Shown: positions 9,626 to 18,115 of the stretch, one piece after another | Layout of the letters: every line of letters starts with the position of its first letter | Numbering within the stretch: the first letter of the stretch is position 1 | Assembly: GCA_049287025.1 (NCBI GenBank) | Contig: JBAQFA010000032.1 | Span: forward strand, 1 to 54,746 | From: UBA11710 sp049287025 | GTDB taxonomy: Bacteria > Patescibacteriota > Patescibacteriia > Magasanikbacterales > UBA922 | Direction of reading: 5' to 3' | DNA length: 54,746 nucleotides | Notes under the pieces: model-generated | What the model saw: the letters and a program-made list of their open reading frames with translations, nothing else | Told to the model about the DNA's origin: nothing | The model's database searches: none | Position numbers and translations under genes: made by a program

Positions 9626-10486
9626 TTATTCCAATTCTCTAATCCAATTCTTTGGAATCAAATCTTCAACAGCTTCTGGAGTCATTGAATTCACCCACCT
9701 TTTGGGCGCAACAACTTTTTTATCGAAATTTTTATTGAGCCAAGCCGCCCACCAACTAAATGAACTATTAGAAATAATGTTATGTTTACAATGACTCATC
9801 AAAATCAATTCTTCCGCTTCATTAAAACCATTACCACTAACAAAAACAACTGTCGCGTCATTAAATTTCAAATTATCTTTTACCCAATCAACACCATCAG
9901 AAAATACATAAAAAATAGGACTTACACAGCTTTTCTGGAAAAAATTAATTGATTTTTGATAATATTCAATATTGCACACTTCATGATCCTGGTGTCCAAC
10001 ATAATCACCCCGACGTACATGAATAGAGATTGAGTTAGAACTAATAATTTTGTCGTCCATTTCTTTTAGTTTTCCAATCCAGGTAATTTTAGGTATAAAA
10101 TCCTTTAAAATAATTTCACTAAAATCTTCAAAATATTTATAACTCTGCCAATATCCATATAAATAATTAATTCCATTTTTTTTAATTTTTAAATTGTCAT
10201 CAAATTTATACACCAGTTTTTCCTTAATAATAAATGTCCTCCTAAATAATATCTTGTAAATTAAATCCAAAAATACAAACATGCCTGATAAAATACGAGA
10301 AACAAATGAAAAAGAATTGATACAAAAAAAATTTAAAAAATATTTTCTTGGCGTATTTTTTGTTTTTATTTTATAGACAGTTTTATCTAAAAATAAAGTT
10401 TGTTTATATTTAAAACTCAAAGCTCGAGCAAAAGCATACTCGAACATTTGATTTCCCAACCCCCCACTTAGTTTAACAATTATCAT
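9626..10486 (-). CDS. alpha-1,2-fucosyltransferase (GT11)
   Basis: It transfers fucose from GDP-fucose. I chose the ATG at 10484-10486 (MIIVKLSGGLGNQMFEYAFA). The reading frame extends 24 codons further, but that adds no family sequence and overlaps the next gene. The GT11 GDP-binding motif HVRRGDY falls at about 156-162 and SNSSFSWWAAWLN near the end. Length is 286 residues, normal for GT11. The same operon encodes Gmd and GDP-fucose synthase, so donor supply and transfer are linked. Confidence 0.93.
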   Translation of the reverse strand: MIIVKLSGGLGNQMFEYAFARALSFKYKQTLFLDKTVYKIKTKNTPRKYFLNFFCINSFSFVSRILSGMFVFLDLIYKILFRRTFIIKEKLVYKFDDNLKIKKNGINYLYGYWQSYKYFEDFSEIILKDFIPKITWIGKLKEMDDKIISSNSISIHVRRGDYVGHQDHEVCNIEYYQKSINFFQKSCVSPIFYVFSDGVDWVKDNLKFNDATVVFVSGNGFNEAEELILMSHCKHNIISNSSFSWWAAWLNKNFDKKVVAPKRWVNSMTPEAVEDLIPKNWIRELE

Positions 10487-10508
10487 ATAAAAACTTAAAT
10501 TAAATATT

Positions 10509-12152
10509 TTACTTTTTAAACCAAAAACAGCCACAACCGTAGTCCTGATTATCCGCAATTTCTTTATTAGGATTAATTAATAAATCTCCATCTTCTTTTC
10601 TTGTTGGAATTAAAGCAAATTCAACCAAGGTTAAATCTTTAAAATATGAAATAATCTGGTCATAACTATAAATACGATGGGCATTAAAAACGAGTTTTGA
10701 TTTACCAATTGGCACCACAAACAACAAATCACCACCCACTGACAAAACTCGTTTCAATTCATTAATCGCTTTTATATCACCTGTAGGATCAATTGGATCG
10801 CCATAACGACCTAACCCAACATGTTCCACTACATGCATACAAGACAATGATTTAATCTCACCATTTTTAAATGGTAAAGAAAGAATATCAGCCTGACCAG
10901 CTGTTAACCCATCTAAATTTATTTTTACTGGTCGATAATCATAAAAATAAACTGGTACAAAGGCCGAAACTATTGTAGAAAAATGAAGTATAGAAGAAAT
11001 ATCAACATGAAATTCTGGTTTATTATTCGCAATAATTCTAGCCGCCCAAGCCGGATGATAAGTATAGTGACGATCAAAACCAGTGTTAGTGGTGTCCTCA
11101 CCAAGTACTGGATAAAAATCTTTAATGACCGGAACAAAACGATTGTCGGATATTTTTGCAAGCTTTTTAAAAATATTAAAATCTTTTACAAACTTAAATA
11201 TTTTAAAATATCTTTTCCAACTCCAAACAGTCAAAATGGGGGTAGTAATAATCCTCGGAGTTACTTTATACATTTTTTTAATTTTAATTTTTAATAATAT
11301 CTTGATATTATTAAAAACACTACGTTTAACTATGCCTGTTTTACCAACCTCTCCTGATAAAAGCTTTATAGGCCTTTTGTCAAAACAAGAAAGCCAATCA
11401 TTTTTGCTCAAATACTCCCATTCACTGCTTTCAAATAAATTTTTGTATGGCTCCATAATTTGAAGTGCGATGACTGACAAATTGTTCTTTGCTTCTCTTA
11501 CCCAATATGATTTATGCCCAAATCTATGAAGATAATAAGAATTTGGTAAAACTACCAACTTACCACCCACCGCTAATTGTAAAAATCCAAAACCCCAAGC
11601 ATCAAGCGATTTGGCAAAAACAGGATATCCGCCAGATCTTTTCCAAATCTCTTTTGTAAATAAATAGTTTCCGCTTGCTCCAGGAGAATTTCCACCTGCT
11701 ATAAAATCTGCTAACGTAAAAACACCTTCAGGAAATATCCATTTGTGGGAAATATTATTTTTTTCTTTAAAAAAATGAAGTTCCTGAAAAGATGCAATAT
11801 CAGCTTTCTCGTCCAGAAGAATTTTTTTTAATGATTTAACGCTATTTGCCACTAACAAATTGTCAGAATCTAAACAAAATATGAGATCATTTTTAGAATT
11901 TTCTATAGCTGTATTTCTCGCTGAAGCACCACCTTTATTTTTTTCATGTTTAATGATTTTAATAAAATTATAATTTGTCGCTAAATTATTAAGTACTACC
12001 TCAGTGTTGTCTGTAGAGCAGTCATTACAAATAACAATTTCATCACCAGTCTCTAAGTTGTTTTGTATAATAGAATTAACCGACTCAAGAATTGTATCAG
12101 CACAATTATATGCAGGAATAATGTAACTTATTTTTTTTTCATTATAATTCAT
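10509..12152 (-). CDS. fusion of GT2 glycosyltransferase and DUF268-type protein
   Basis: A 547-residue protein with two parts. Residues 8-240 are a GT2 domain: SYIIPAYNCADT, CNDCSTDNT at 42-50, CLDSDNLL at 93-100, KGGASARN. Residues about 330-547 carry the DUF268 pattern: LDGLTAG at 413-419, then CMHVVEHVGLGRYGDP near 438-453, followed by ELKRVLSVGGDLLFVVPIG, which reads like methyltransferase motifs. A basic linker (about 285-330) joins them. It probably glycosylates and modifies the same glycan. The function of DUF268 is not established. Confidence 0.82.
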   Translation of the reverse strand: MNYNEKKISYIIPAYNCADTILESVNSIIQNNLETGDEIVICNDCSTDNTEVVLNNLATNYNFIKIIKHEKNKGGASARNTAIENSKNDLIFCLDSDNLLVANSVKSLKKILLDEKADIASFQELHFFKEKNNISHKWIFPEGVFTLADFIAGGNSPGASGNYLFTKEIWKRSGGYPVFAKSLDAWGFGFLQLAVGGKLVVLPNSYYLHRFGHKSYWVREAKNNLSVIALQIMEPYKNLFESSEWEYLSKNDWLSCFDKRPIKLLSGEVGKTGIVKRSVFNNIKILLKIKIKKMYKVTPRIITTPILTVWSWKRYFKIFKFVKDFNIFKKLAKISDNRFVPVIKDFYPVLGEDTTNTGFDRHYTYHPAWAARIIANNKPEFHVDISSILHFSTIVSAFVPVYFYDYRPVKINLDGLTAGQADILSLPFKNGEIKSLSCMHVVEHVGLGRYGDPIDPTGDIKAINELKRVLSVGGDLLFVVPIGKSKLVFNAHRIYSYDQIISYFKDLTLVEFALIPTRKEDGDLLINPNKEIADNQDYGCGCFWFKK

Positions 12153-12184
12153 AATTTACTCTAAATTTTATAAAATACTAAAAG

Positions 12185-13129
12185 TCAAAAATCAATTATC
12201 TCTAATAATCTTTTTGCACAAATTTCATCTGTCATATTTTCTTCTACCCATTTTCTTGGTGAAAAATTTTTGTTAACCAAACTATTTGATACGATATTTT
12301 CGAATTCCTCAATGTCTCGAAAAAAAATCCCAGTCTGTTTGGATAAATATGGTGCAGAAGAACAATAGTAATTATTACCATTATCACAAAAATAAAGACC
12401 GGGATTCCAAACTAATGTTGGGGTATTTGTCGCCCAAGCCTCAGCTAAACTGATACCTTGAGATTCATGTTCGACTAAATGTATTAAAAAATTATTCCTA
12501 GCCAGAGCGACTTTATATTGATCAATATTATATTTACCATAATATATAACTTCGACTCTATATCCAAATTTTTCAAGAATTTTTATGCACTCCTCAAACA
12601 TCACTTTTACTGAGCATTTAAAATAAATTAATATATTTTTTTCAATATTTTTTTGCTTATCTATTTTCCAATCATCAAAGTCAACACCTGCAGGCCAGGC
12701 TCTAAGTTTTGATGATGAATCAGGAAAAATCTCCGCAAATATTTGCCTTGGCCAAACTGATGGTTGGAGAATCAAATCAATTTCTTTACTTTTTAAGATT
12801 TTATCCTTTCTACTTGGAACCATTAAAATATTGGGACCAGTAATAATTTTTTTTACCAAGCCTTTCTTTTTTAATTTAATAACCTGTTTTAGGGCTTGTG
12901 TACTTGATAATACCACAACCACTTCAGTAATGTTTGATTTTTTTGTTGGATTATAATTAAATTCTGCTCCAATTTTACTCAACCCCTCTACAAGACTTCT
13001 GGTCACTGCGTAATGTCCACCGTATTTTACTTTTAAAACTGATCGGCCTTGAATACTAAAAACAATATTTTGTAAAAATTTCAAAATACTATACACTCTT
13101 GAAACAGGTTTAGTAATAATGGTTAACAC
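12185..13129 (-). CDS. GT4-like glycosyltransferase, short form
   Basis: A 314-residue protein with GT-B features. The first domain has KVKYGGHYAVTRSLVEGL. The second has AGVDFDDWK, a beta-strand core around NILIYFKC, and HESQGISLAEAWATNTPTLVW, where E-x-QGISLAEA stands in for the usual E-x7-E motif. It is shorter than normal GT4 enzymes. It lies between the DUF268 fusion and a methyltransferase gene in the operon. The acceptor and donor are unknown. Confidence 0.7.
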   Translation of the reverse strand: MLTIITKPVSRVYSILKFLQNIVFSIQGRSVLKVKYGGHYAVTRSLVEGLSKIGAEFNYNPTKKSNITEVVVVLSSTQALKQVIKLKKKGLVKKIITGPNILMVPSRKDKILKSKEIDLILQPSVWPRQIFAEIFPDSSSKLRAWPAGVDFDDWKIDKQKNIEKNILIYFKCSVKVMFEECIKILEKFGYRVEVIYYGKYNIDQYKVALARNNFLIHLVEHESQGISLAEAWATNTPTLVWNPGLYFCDNGNNYYCSSAPYLSKQTGIFFRDIEEFENIVSNSLVNKNFSPRKWVEENMTDEICAKRLLEIIDF

Positions 13130-13158
13130 AAAACTTTAATATTAATATAAAAAATTAA

Positions 13159-14049
13159 TTATTTTATAATATCTTTTTTAACAAAAGAAACGGTCGATCC
13201 AAAAAATTTTTCTGGCAAAAATTTGTAAATAATCTGATCAAAGATAATAGACAACTTTAAAAGTTTTAATTTAATAAATTTACAACCAGGAACAAAACTA
13301 GAATATGCAACTATAATAGAACGGAACAAATTACAAGGTCTACAATCAATATCAATAAAAGCAGCATTTTTAAACATTTTTTTTAAATCTTCTATAGTAA
13401 ACATCCAAACATCCCCACCAACCACACCATGTGGACTAACTGAATAGATCTTTCTAAATAGTTCTATATAATTTTTACCATAAATAATATGTTTAATCAA
13501 AGCTAAGGGATTTCTTGACTCTAAAGCAAAAGACGCAATAGTTGGTTCGTGTAAAGCTACAAAAATTCCGCCTGGCTTAAGCATTGATTTGATCTTCAAA
13601 AGAGCATCCGGTAAATTATAAAAATGATGTAAAAAAGAATTACCAATTATCAAATCATACTGTTTTTTATGTTCAGAATTTAAAAAATCTGCCAGTACAT
13701 ATTCAATTGACAAATCTGGATATTTTTCTGAAAGTATTACTTTAGCATGATTAATTTCTTTTTGACTAATATCAAGTAGGGTAATTTTTTTTGGTTTACT
13801 ATTTTTCAAAATATGATAAGACAAAAAACCTGATCCAGCACAAATATCCAACACTTCTAAATCACTTAAACTTTCTGGCTTGATATTAAAACATTCTAAT
13901 TTTTTCCAAATTTCAAAAGTATAGACATCATCAAACCTATCCTCTTCTGTGTCAAAGTTACTGTTATTTGTTATGACTTTTTTAACCAATTCATTATTTA
14001 AAATATATTCAGAACTCTCGAATTGTTTAGGAAATCCTGGATTAAGCAT
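13159..14049 (-). CDS. class I SAM-dependent methyltransferase
   Basis: Motif I is LEVLDICAGSGFLSYHIL and motif II is KKITLLDIS. Further on come ADFLNSEHKKQYDLIIGNSFLHHF and LLKIKSMLKPGGIFVALHEP, the standard small-molecule methyltransferase order. I place the start at ATG 14047-14049 (MLNPGFPKQFES). An ATG 19 codons upstream at 14106 would overlap the flippase gene by 26 bp and add a Tyr/Phe-rich stretch without family character. It likely methylates a sugar or lipid-linked glycan. Confidence 0.8.
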   Translation of the reverse strand: MLNPGFPKQFESSEYILNNELVKKVITNNSNFDTEEDRFDDVYTFEIWKKLECFNIKPESLSDLEVLDICAGSGFLSYHILKNSKPKKITLLDISQKEINHAKVILSEKYPDLSIEYVLADFLNSEHKKQYDLIIGNSFLHHFYNLPDALLKIKSMLKPGGIFVALHEPTIASFALESRNPLALIKHIIYGKNYIELFRKIYSVSPHGVVGGDVWMFTIEDLKKMFKNAAFIDIDCRPCNLFRSIIVAYSSFVPGCKFIKLKLLKLSIIFDQIIYKFLPEKFFGSTVSFVKKDIIK

Positions 14050-14080
14050 ATTAATAAATATTATTTCAAAATGATAATAA

Positions 14081-15397
14081 CTATACAAAAAGTAAGGCTT
14101 TAACAATTAAATATAAATGACTTCTAAGATTTTTAAATAATAGTATACTAAAAACCATCATAAAATATGAAACCAGAGTAGCCAAAGCTGCTCCAGCGAT
14201 TCCCATAATCGGAATCAAAAGTAGGTTTAAAAGTATATTAGTAGACATACTCAAAAAATTTACAAAAAATAAAACTTTTGTTCTACCTTCAATAATTAAA
14301 TACTGAGAGATTATAAAACCCAAAGCGGTTGCTATCCCCGACCACACATATATTTGCAATGATAATATGGCACCTAAATATTCATAACCAAAAAGCAAAT
14401 TAATTATTGGTTTGGCAAATATAAAAATAAAAAATGAAATAGCAAAAGATAAATAAAAAACTATTGCATACATTTTTTTAAAACGGTTTTCGTAAAAATC
14501 CTGATTAACTTTTTTTGCATTCATAATCGCTGGAAAGAGAGAACCAACAATTGCTGAAGGTACAAAGATCCAAGCCTCAGATAATTTGGCAGACACTGCA
14601 TACAAACCAACTGAATAACTGCCCATCATCTGCTTTATCATAATTTGATCAATCCGAGCATAAATCAAAAGAAAACTGCTGGATAGCATTAACGGCCAAG
14701 ATTCTTTTAGTAAATTCTTTGCTAACCCCCTATCAAAATGCCAATTAAATATAGAAAAATTATTTTGTCTATATATTATAAGTAAGCCACTAGCAAAAAA
14801 TATCGCATCAAACACATAAAGTGAAACAAAATAAATCAAATCAAGTTTAAAACAAATAAAAATAATCTTTAATAATGAGGAAATCAAAAAAGACATCATT
14901 TGAATAATTACCACTCTTTTCGCCATGACATTAGATTGAAAATATATATCAATCACATTCAAAGCTTGTAAAATAAATGTACTCGCCACAAATAACAACA
15001 ATAAACTAGTTGTTTTATTTTCATTAAGTAAAAAAATAACAAAAAAACCTACCAAAAAAACTGCCAACAAACTACCGAATATCTGTAATAAAAAAGCTGT
15101 CCCCAGTAGTTTATCTTTTTTTTCTGGAGTTTTAATTAATTCACGCGACAATATGTTGTTCATACCTAAATTAGGAATAAAAGAAAAAAGACCAACAAAA
15201 CTAATAATATAATTTAAAATACCATATTCTTCTGGGCCAAGATAACGTGCCACATAAGCACTAATAAAAAAAGCTAAAACCAAAATAAAAATTCTACTAA
15301 AAAATAACCAACTAGTATTTTTAAAATATCTCTGAAAACCCGAGTGATTCCAGATTTCCAAAAATTTTGTTTTAATTGTCACAAATTTCATCTCCAT
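14081..15397 (-). CDS. polysaccharide flippase, Wzx/MATE-like
   Basis: A 438-residue integral membrane protein with about 12 hydrophobic helices. The first two start at TSWLFFSRIFILVLAFFISA, and YLGPEEYGILNYIISF follows, the classic RfbX/Wzx beginning (phase-variable YLGP-x-x-YG). It would flip undecaprenyl-linked glycan units across the cytoplasmic membrane, before the O-antigen ligase/polymerase encoded at 18116-20191 acts on them. It has family-standard length. It may begin the downstream half of the operon. Confidence 0.9.
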   Translation of the reverse strand: MEMKFVTIKTKFLEIWNHSGFQRYFKNTSWLFFSRIFILVLAFFISAYVARYLGPEEYGILNYIISFVGLFSFIPNLGMNNILSRELIKTPEKKDKLLGTAFLLQIFGSLLAVFLVGFFVIFLLNENKTTSLLLLFVASTFILQALNVIDIYFQSNVMAKRVVIIQMMSFLISSLLKIIFICFKLDLIYFVSLYVFDAIFFASGLLIIYRQNNFSIFNWHFDRGLAKNLLKESWPLMLSSSFLLIYARIDQIMIKQMMGSYSVGLYAVSAKLSEAWIFVPSAIVGSLFPAIMNAKKVNQDFYENRFKKMYAIVFYLSFAISFFIFIFAKPIINLLFGYEYLGAILSLQIYVWSGIATALGFIISQYLIIEGRTKVLFFVNFLSMSTNILLNLLLIPIMGIAGAALATLVSYFMMVFSILLFKNLRSHLYLIVKALLFV

Positions 15398-15440
15398 AGT
15401 TTATTTGTAAACCAAGAATTCCAATTTCGTAAATTTATAC

Positions 15441-15475
15441 TTTACAACTTTATGAACTTTATAACTTTCTACTTT
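15441..15475. repeat. ACTTTATAA-type A/T repeat
   Basis: Short degenerate units of the form ACTTTATAA / ACTTTATGA are strung together here. The same units recur at about 15879-15900, 16886-16922 and 27775-27791, always between genes. They are a dispersed family and not a CRISPR (no constant spacer). Confidence 0.6.
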
Positions 15476-15478
15476 CGA

Positions 15479-15724
15479 TTACCAATCCCTCGTCTTTTCA
15501 ATCGTCTTAATTTTAACTTTTTGGTACAAATTAGTAGCCTTTTCATCCACTTCTGGAGACAACAGACGTAGTAATTCGTGTCCTAAAATCCGGTATTGCT
15601 TGCCAATTTTATTAGCCCGAATTAGACCTTTTTTCAAAAGCCGTTTCATAGTACTATTGCTAATTTTTAATAATTTTTCTGCCTCAACCGTGGTATAAAC
15701 CTCATTTGGGTTAATTCCTGTCAT
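15479..15724 (-). CDS. small HTH protein, excisionase/MerR-like
   Basis: The winged-helix motif runs VYTTVEAEKLLKISNSTMKR then LLKKGLIRANKIGKQYRI, the helix-turn-helix of the excisionase (helix_turn_helix_17) family. The frame is open to 15790, but a consensus promoter covers that far ATG (between its -10 and -35). The translated start should therefore be ATG 15722-15724 (MTGINPNEVY), giving 81 residues. It interrupts the glycan genes and is transcribed from its own promoter. Possibly it regulates the operon. Confidence 0.75.
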   Translation of the reverse strand: MTGINPNEVYTTVEAEKLLKISNSTMKRLLKKGLIRANKIGKQYRILGHELLRLLSPEVDEKATNLYQKVKIKTIEKTRDW

Positions 15725-15770
15725 ATTCAGTATATTTTGGCTAATTTTAGCTAAAAAATAAAACACCTTA

Positions 15771-15800
15771 ATTATAACATAAGGTGTCATTAGGTGTCAA
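15771..15800 (-). promoter_or_regulatory. sigma70 promoter with tandem TGACACCT boxes
   Basis: Minus strand: TTGACA at 15795-15800, an 18-nt spacer, TATAAT at 15771-15776. The octamer TGACACCT occurs twice 10 bp apart across the -35 and spacer, with a partial inverted copy AGGTGT just past the -10. This looks like an operator, perhaps for the HTH protein it drives. Confidence 0.8.
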
Positions 15801-15934
15801 AAGATGCCAAAAAGTTATCCACACCAGTACCAGAACCTCCCTTTGGTCGGTTCGGTACGGTGCAAGCATTTCGTTAACTTTACAAACTTTATAGCTTTAT
15901 CAACCAAAGGTTGATCCGTCCTCTGGCGGAAACT

Positions 15935-16885
15935 TTACAAACTCATTTTATAACTTTCATAAGTCATCCTTATCCCCTCTTCCAACTCAATCTTGTGTTT
16001 CCACCCCAAACTATGCATTTTTGTCATATCTTGTAATTTTTGTGGTGTACCATCTGGTTTAGTTGTATCCCAAACTATTTCCCCTGCAAAACCAATAACT
16101 TTTTTAACCAATTCTGTCAGTTCTTTAATAGTAATATCTGTTCCTGTGCCTAAGTTGGTGAATATATCTCCGACCTCATTTTGTTCTTTATTTGGATTAA
16201 AATTATTCATGAGAAATAGGCAACCATCGGCCATATCATCTACATAAAGAAATTCTCGACGTGGACTACCTGTACCCCAAGCCACCACTTCTTTGACGCC
16301 ATTAATTTTGGCTTCATGAAATTTTCTAATTAAAGCTGGCAAAACATGGGAATTTTGTAAATCAAAATTATCCCCTACCCCATACAGATTAGTCGGCATC
16401 ACGGCAATAAAATTTGTACCGTATTGACGATTGTAAGATTGACACATTTTAATTCCAGAAATTTTTGCCAAAGCATAAGGTTCATTAGTTGATTCTAATT
16501 TTCCTGACAAGAGATAATCTTCTTTCATTGGTTGCTGACATTCTCGTGGATAAATACAAGAAGAACCAAGAAACAACAATTTCTTTACACCACTTAAATA
16601 ACTATTGTGAATTATGTTATTTTGAATCTGCAAATTTTCATAAATAAACTGGGCCGGATAAGTATTATTGGCCAAGATACCACCAACTTTGGCCGCTGCC
16701 AAAAATACATACTCTGGTTTTTCTATTGCAAAAAAATCAGCTACTGCTTGTTGATTGAGTAAATCTAATTCGGTATGAGTCTTTAAAATTAAATTGTTAT
16801 AACCTTCGGCTTGTAATTTTCTTACAATTGCGGAGCCAACCAAACCTCTGTGCCCTGCAATATAGATTTTTGAATCTTTTTTCAT
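15935..16885 (-). CDS. fcl: GDP-L-fucose synthase
   Basis: It epimerises and reduces GDP-4-keto-6-deoxymannose to GDP-fucose with NADPH. The 316 residues start MKKDSKIYIAGHRGLVGSAI (AGHRGLVGSAI is the family form of the dinucleotide loop). Key elements are AAAKVGGI (63-70), the GSSCIYP motif (107-113), and Tyr137-x3-Lys141 in YALAK. It lies 28 bp downstream of gmd, which makes its substrate; the GT11 gene uses the product. Confidence 0.95.
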   Translation of the reverse strand: MKKDSKIYIAGHRGLVGSAIVRKLQAEGYNNLILKTHTELDLLNQQAVADFFAIEKPEYVFLAAAKVGGILANNTYPAQFIYENLQIQNNIIHNSYLSGVKKLLFLGSSCIYPRECQQPMKEDYLLSGKLESTNEPYALAKISGIKMCQSYNRQYGTNFIAVMPTNLYGVGDNFDLQNSHVLPALIRKFHEAKINGVKEVVAWGTGSPRREFLYVDDMADGCLFLMNNFNPNKEQNEVGDIFTNLGTGTDITIKELTELVKKVIGFAGEIVWDTTKPDGTPQKLQDMTKMHSLGWKHKIELEEGIRMTYESYKMSL

Positions 16886-16922
16886 ACTTTATAACTTTAT
16901 GAACTTTATAACTTTATAAACT
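16886..16922. repeat. ACTTTATAA-type A/T repeat
   Basis: Between gmd and fcl, units ACTTTATAA / ACTTTATGA occur four times in tandem. It is the clearest copy of the dispersed A/T repeat seen also near 15441, 15879 and 27775. Confidence 0.65.
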
Positions 16923-17939
16923 TTCGACTTCCGCTTCACACATTATTTTTACCAATTCTTCAAACTTAACTCTTGGTTCCCAACCTAAAACTGTTTTGGC
17001 TTTGGTCGCATCACCTTGTAAAAAATCAACTTCAGCGGGACGGAAATAACGTGGATCAATTTCAACTAACACTTTACCTGTTTCAGTGTCAATCCCTTTT
17101 TCTTTTAAATCACTCCCCTGCCACTCTATTTCATAACCAAAAAACTTAGCTGAGTGTTCCACAAACTCTCGTACACTATGTGTTTCACCAGTAGCAATAA
17201 CAAAATCATCTGGTTTATCTTGTTGAAGCATGAGCCACATTGCTTCTACATAATCTTTGGCATAACCCCAATCACGCTTGGCATCCAGATTACCCAGATA
17301 TAACTTTTCTTGTTTGCCTGATTTTATTTTTGCCAAAGCATTGGTAATTTTTTTAGTTACAAAAGTCCCACCGCGTCTGGGTGATTCGTGATTGAATAAA
17401 ATGCCATTGCAAATAAACATATCATAGGCCTCGCGATAATTAGTACAAATATCATGAGAAAAAACTTTGGCACAGGCATAAGGACTACGAGGGTGAAACG
17501 GCGTAGTTTCTTTTTGGGGTGTTTCCAAAACTTTTCCATACATTTCTGACGAACCAGCTTGATAAAATTTTACTTTCAGATCTTCATCTTTGATGGCATC
17601 AAGCAAACGCAATGTTCCTAGTCCGTCGGCATTACAAGTATAGAGGGGTAATTCAAAACTAACTTTGACATGACTTTGCGCGCCGAGATTATATATTTCC
17701 TGTGGTTCCACTTTTTCCAAAATCCGATTAAGATTACTACTATCAGTGAGGTCTCCATAATGCAATTTTAGACGTACTCCCTTATCGTGCGGATCTTGAT
17801 AAATATGTTCAATTCTATCAGTATTAAAACTACTAGAACGACGGATAATACCATGTACTTCATAGCCTTTGTCCAACAAAAACTCGGCTAAATATGATCC
17901 GTCTTGACCGGTAATACCAGTAATTAATGCTCTCTTCAT
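16914..17939 (-). CDS. gmd: GDP-mannose 4,6-dehydratase
   Basis: It converts GDP-mannose to GDP-4-keto-6-deoxymannose. The 341 residues start MKRALITGITGQDGSYLAEF with the family's GITGQDG loop. HGIIRRSSSFNT binds the NADP 2'-phosphate. The catalytic set is SSE at 130-132 and Tyr154-x3-Lys158. LFNHESPRRGGTFVTKKI is a fixed Gmd segment. It precedes fcl in the operon. No clear promoter was found in the upstream 176 bp, which hold heptamer repeats. Confidence 0.96.
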   Translation of the reverse strand: MKRALITGITGQDGSYLAEFLLDKGYEVHGIIRRSSSFNTDRIEHIYQDPHDKGVRLKLHYGDLTDSSNLNRILEKVEPQEIYNLGAQSHVKVSFELPLYTCNADGLGTLRLLDAIKDEDLKVKFYQAGSSEMYGKVLETPQKETTPFHPRSPYACAKVFSHDICTNYREAYDMFICNGILFNHESPRRGGTFVTKKITNALAKIKSGKQEKLYLGNLDAKRDWGYAKDYVEAMWLMLQQDKPDDFVIATGETHSVREFVEHSAKFFGYEIEWQGSDLKEKGIDTETGKVLVEIDPRYFRPAEVDFLQGDATKAKTVLGWEPRVKFEELVKIMCEAEVESL

Positions 17940-18022
17940 ATGATCAATAATTTAAAAGATTTAAAAAATTCAAAAGATTGAAAAAATAAACACTTAAACA
18001 GCCCAACAAAACAACAAATAGC

Positions 18023-18050
18023 AGATAACAGATAACAGATAACAGATAAC
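18023..18050. repeat. heptamer tandem repeat AGATAAC x4
   Basis: Four exact 7-bp copies lie between the O-antigen ligase gene and gmd. A degenerate related run (AACAGAT) is seen at about 25600-25625. Close by, at 18077-18093, TGCTATCTGAATTCTGA nearly repeats 28362-28378. Confidence 0.85.
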
Positions 18051-18115
18051 AAGCAGTAACTGACACAATGCTATTTGCTATCTGAATTCTGAAAACTATC
18101 ACTCTTTCATTCCAA

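Noticed and set aside
10487..10558. Upstream extension of the GT11 gene
   Set aside because: The extra 24 codons overlap the next gene and precede the family start MIIVKLSGGLGNQMF.
15725..15790. Upstream start of the 15479-15724 HTH protein at 15790
   Set aside because: That ATG lies between the -35 and -10 of the promoter, so it would not be transcribed.
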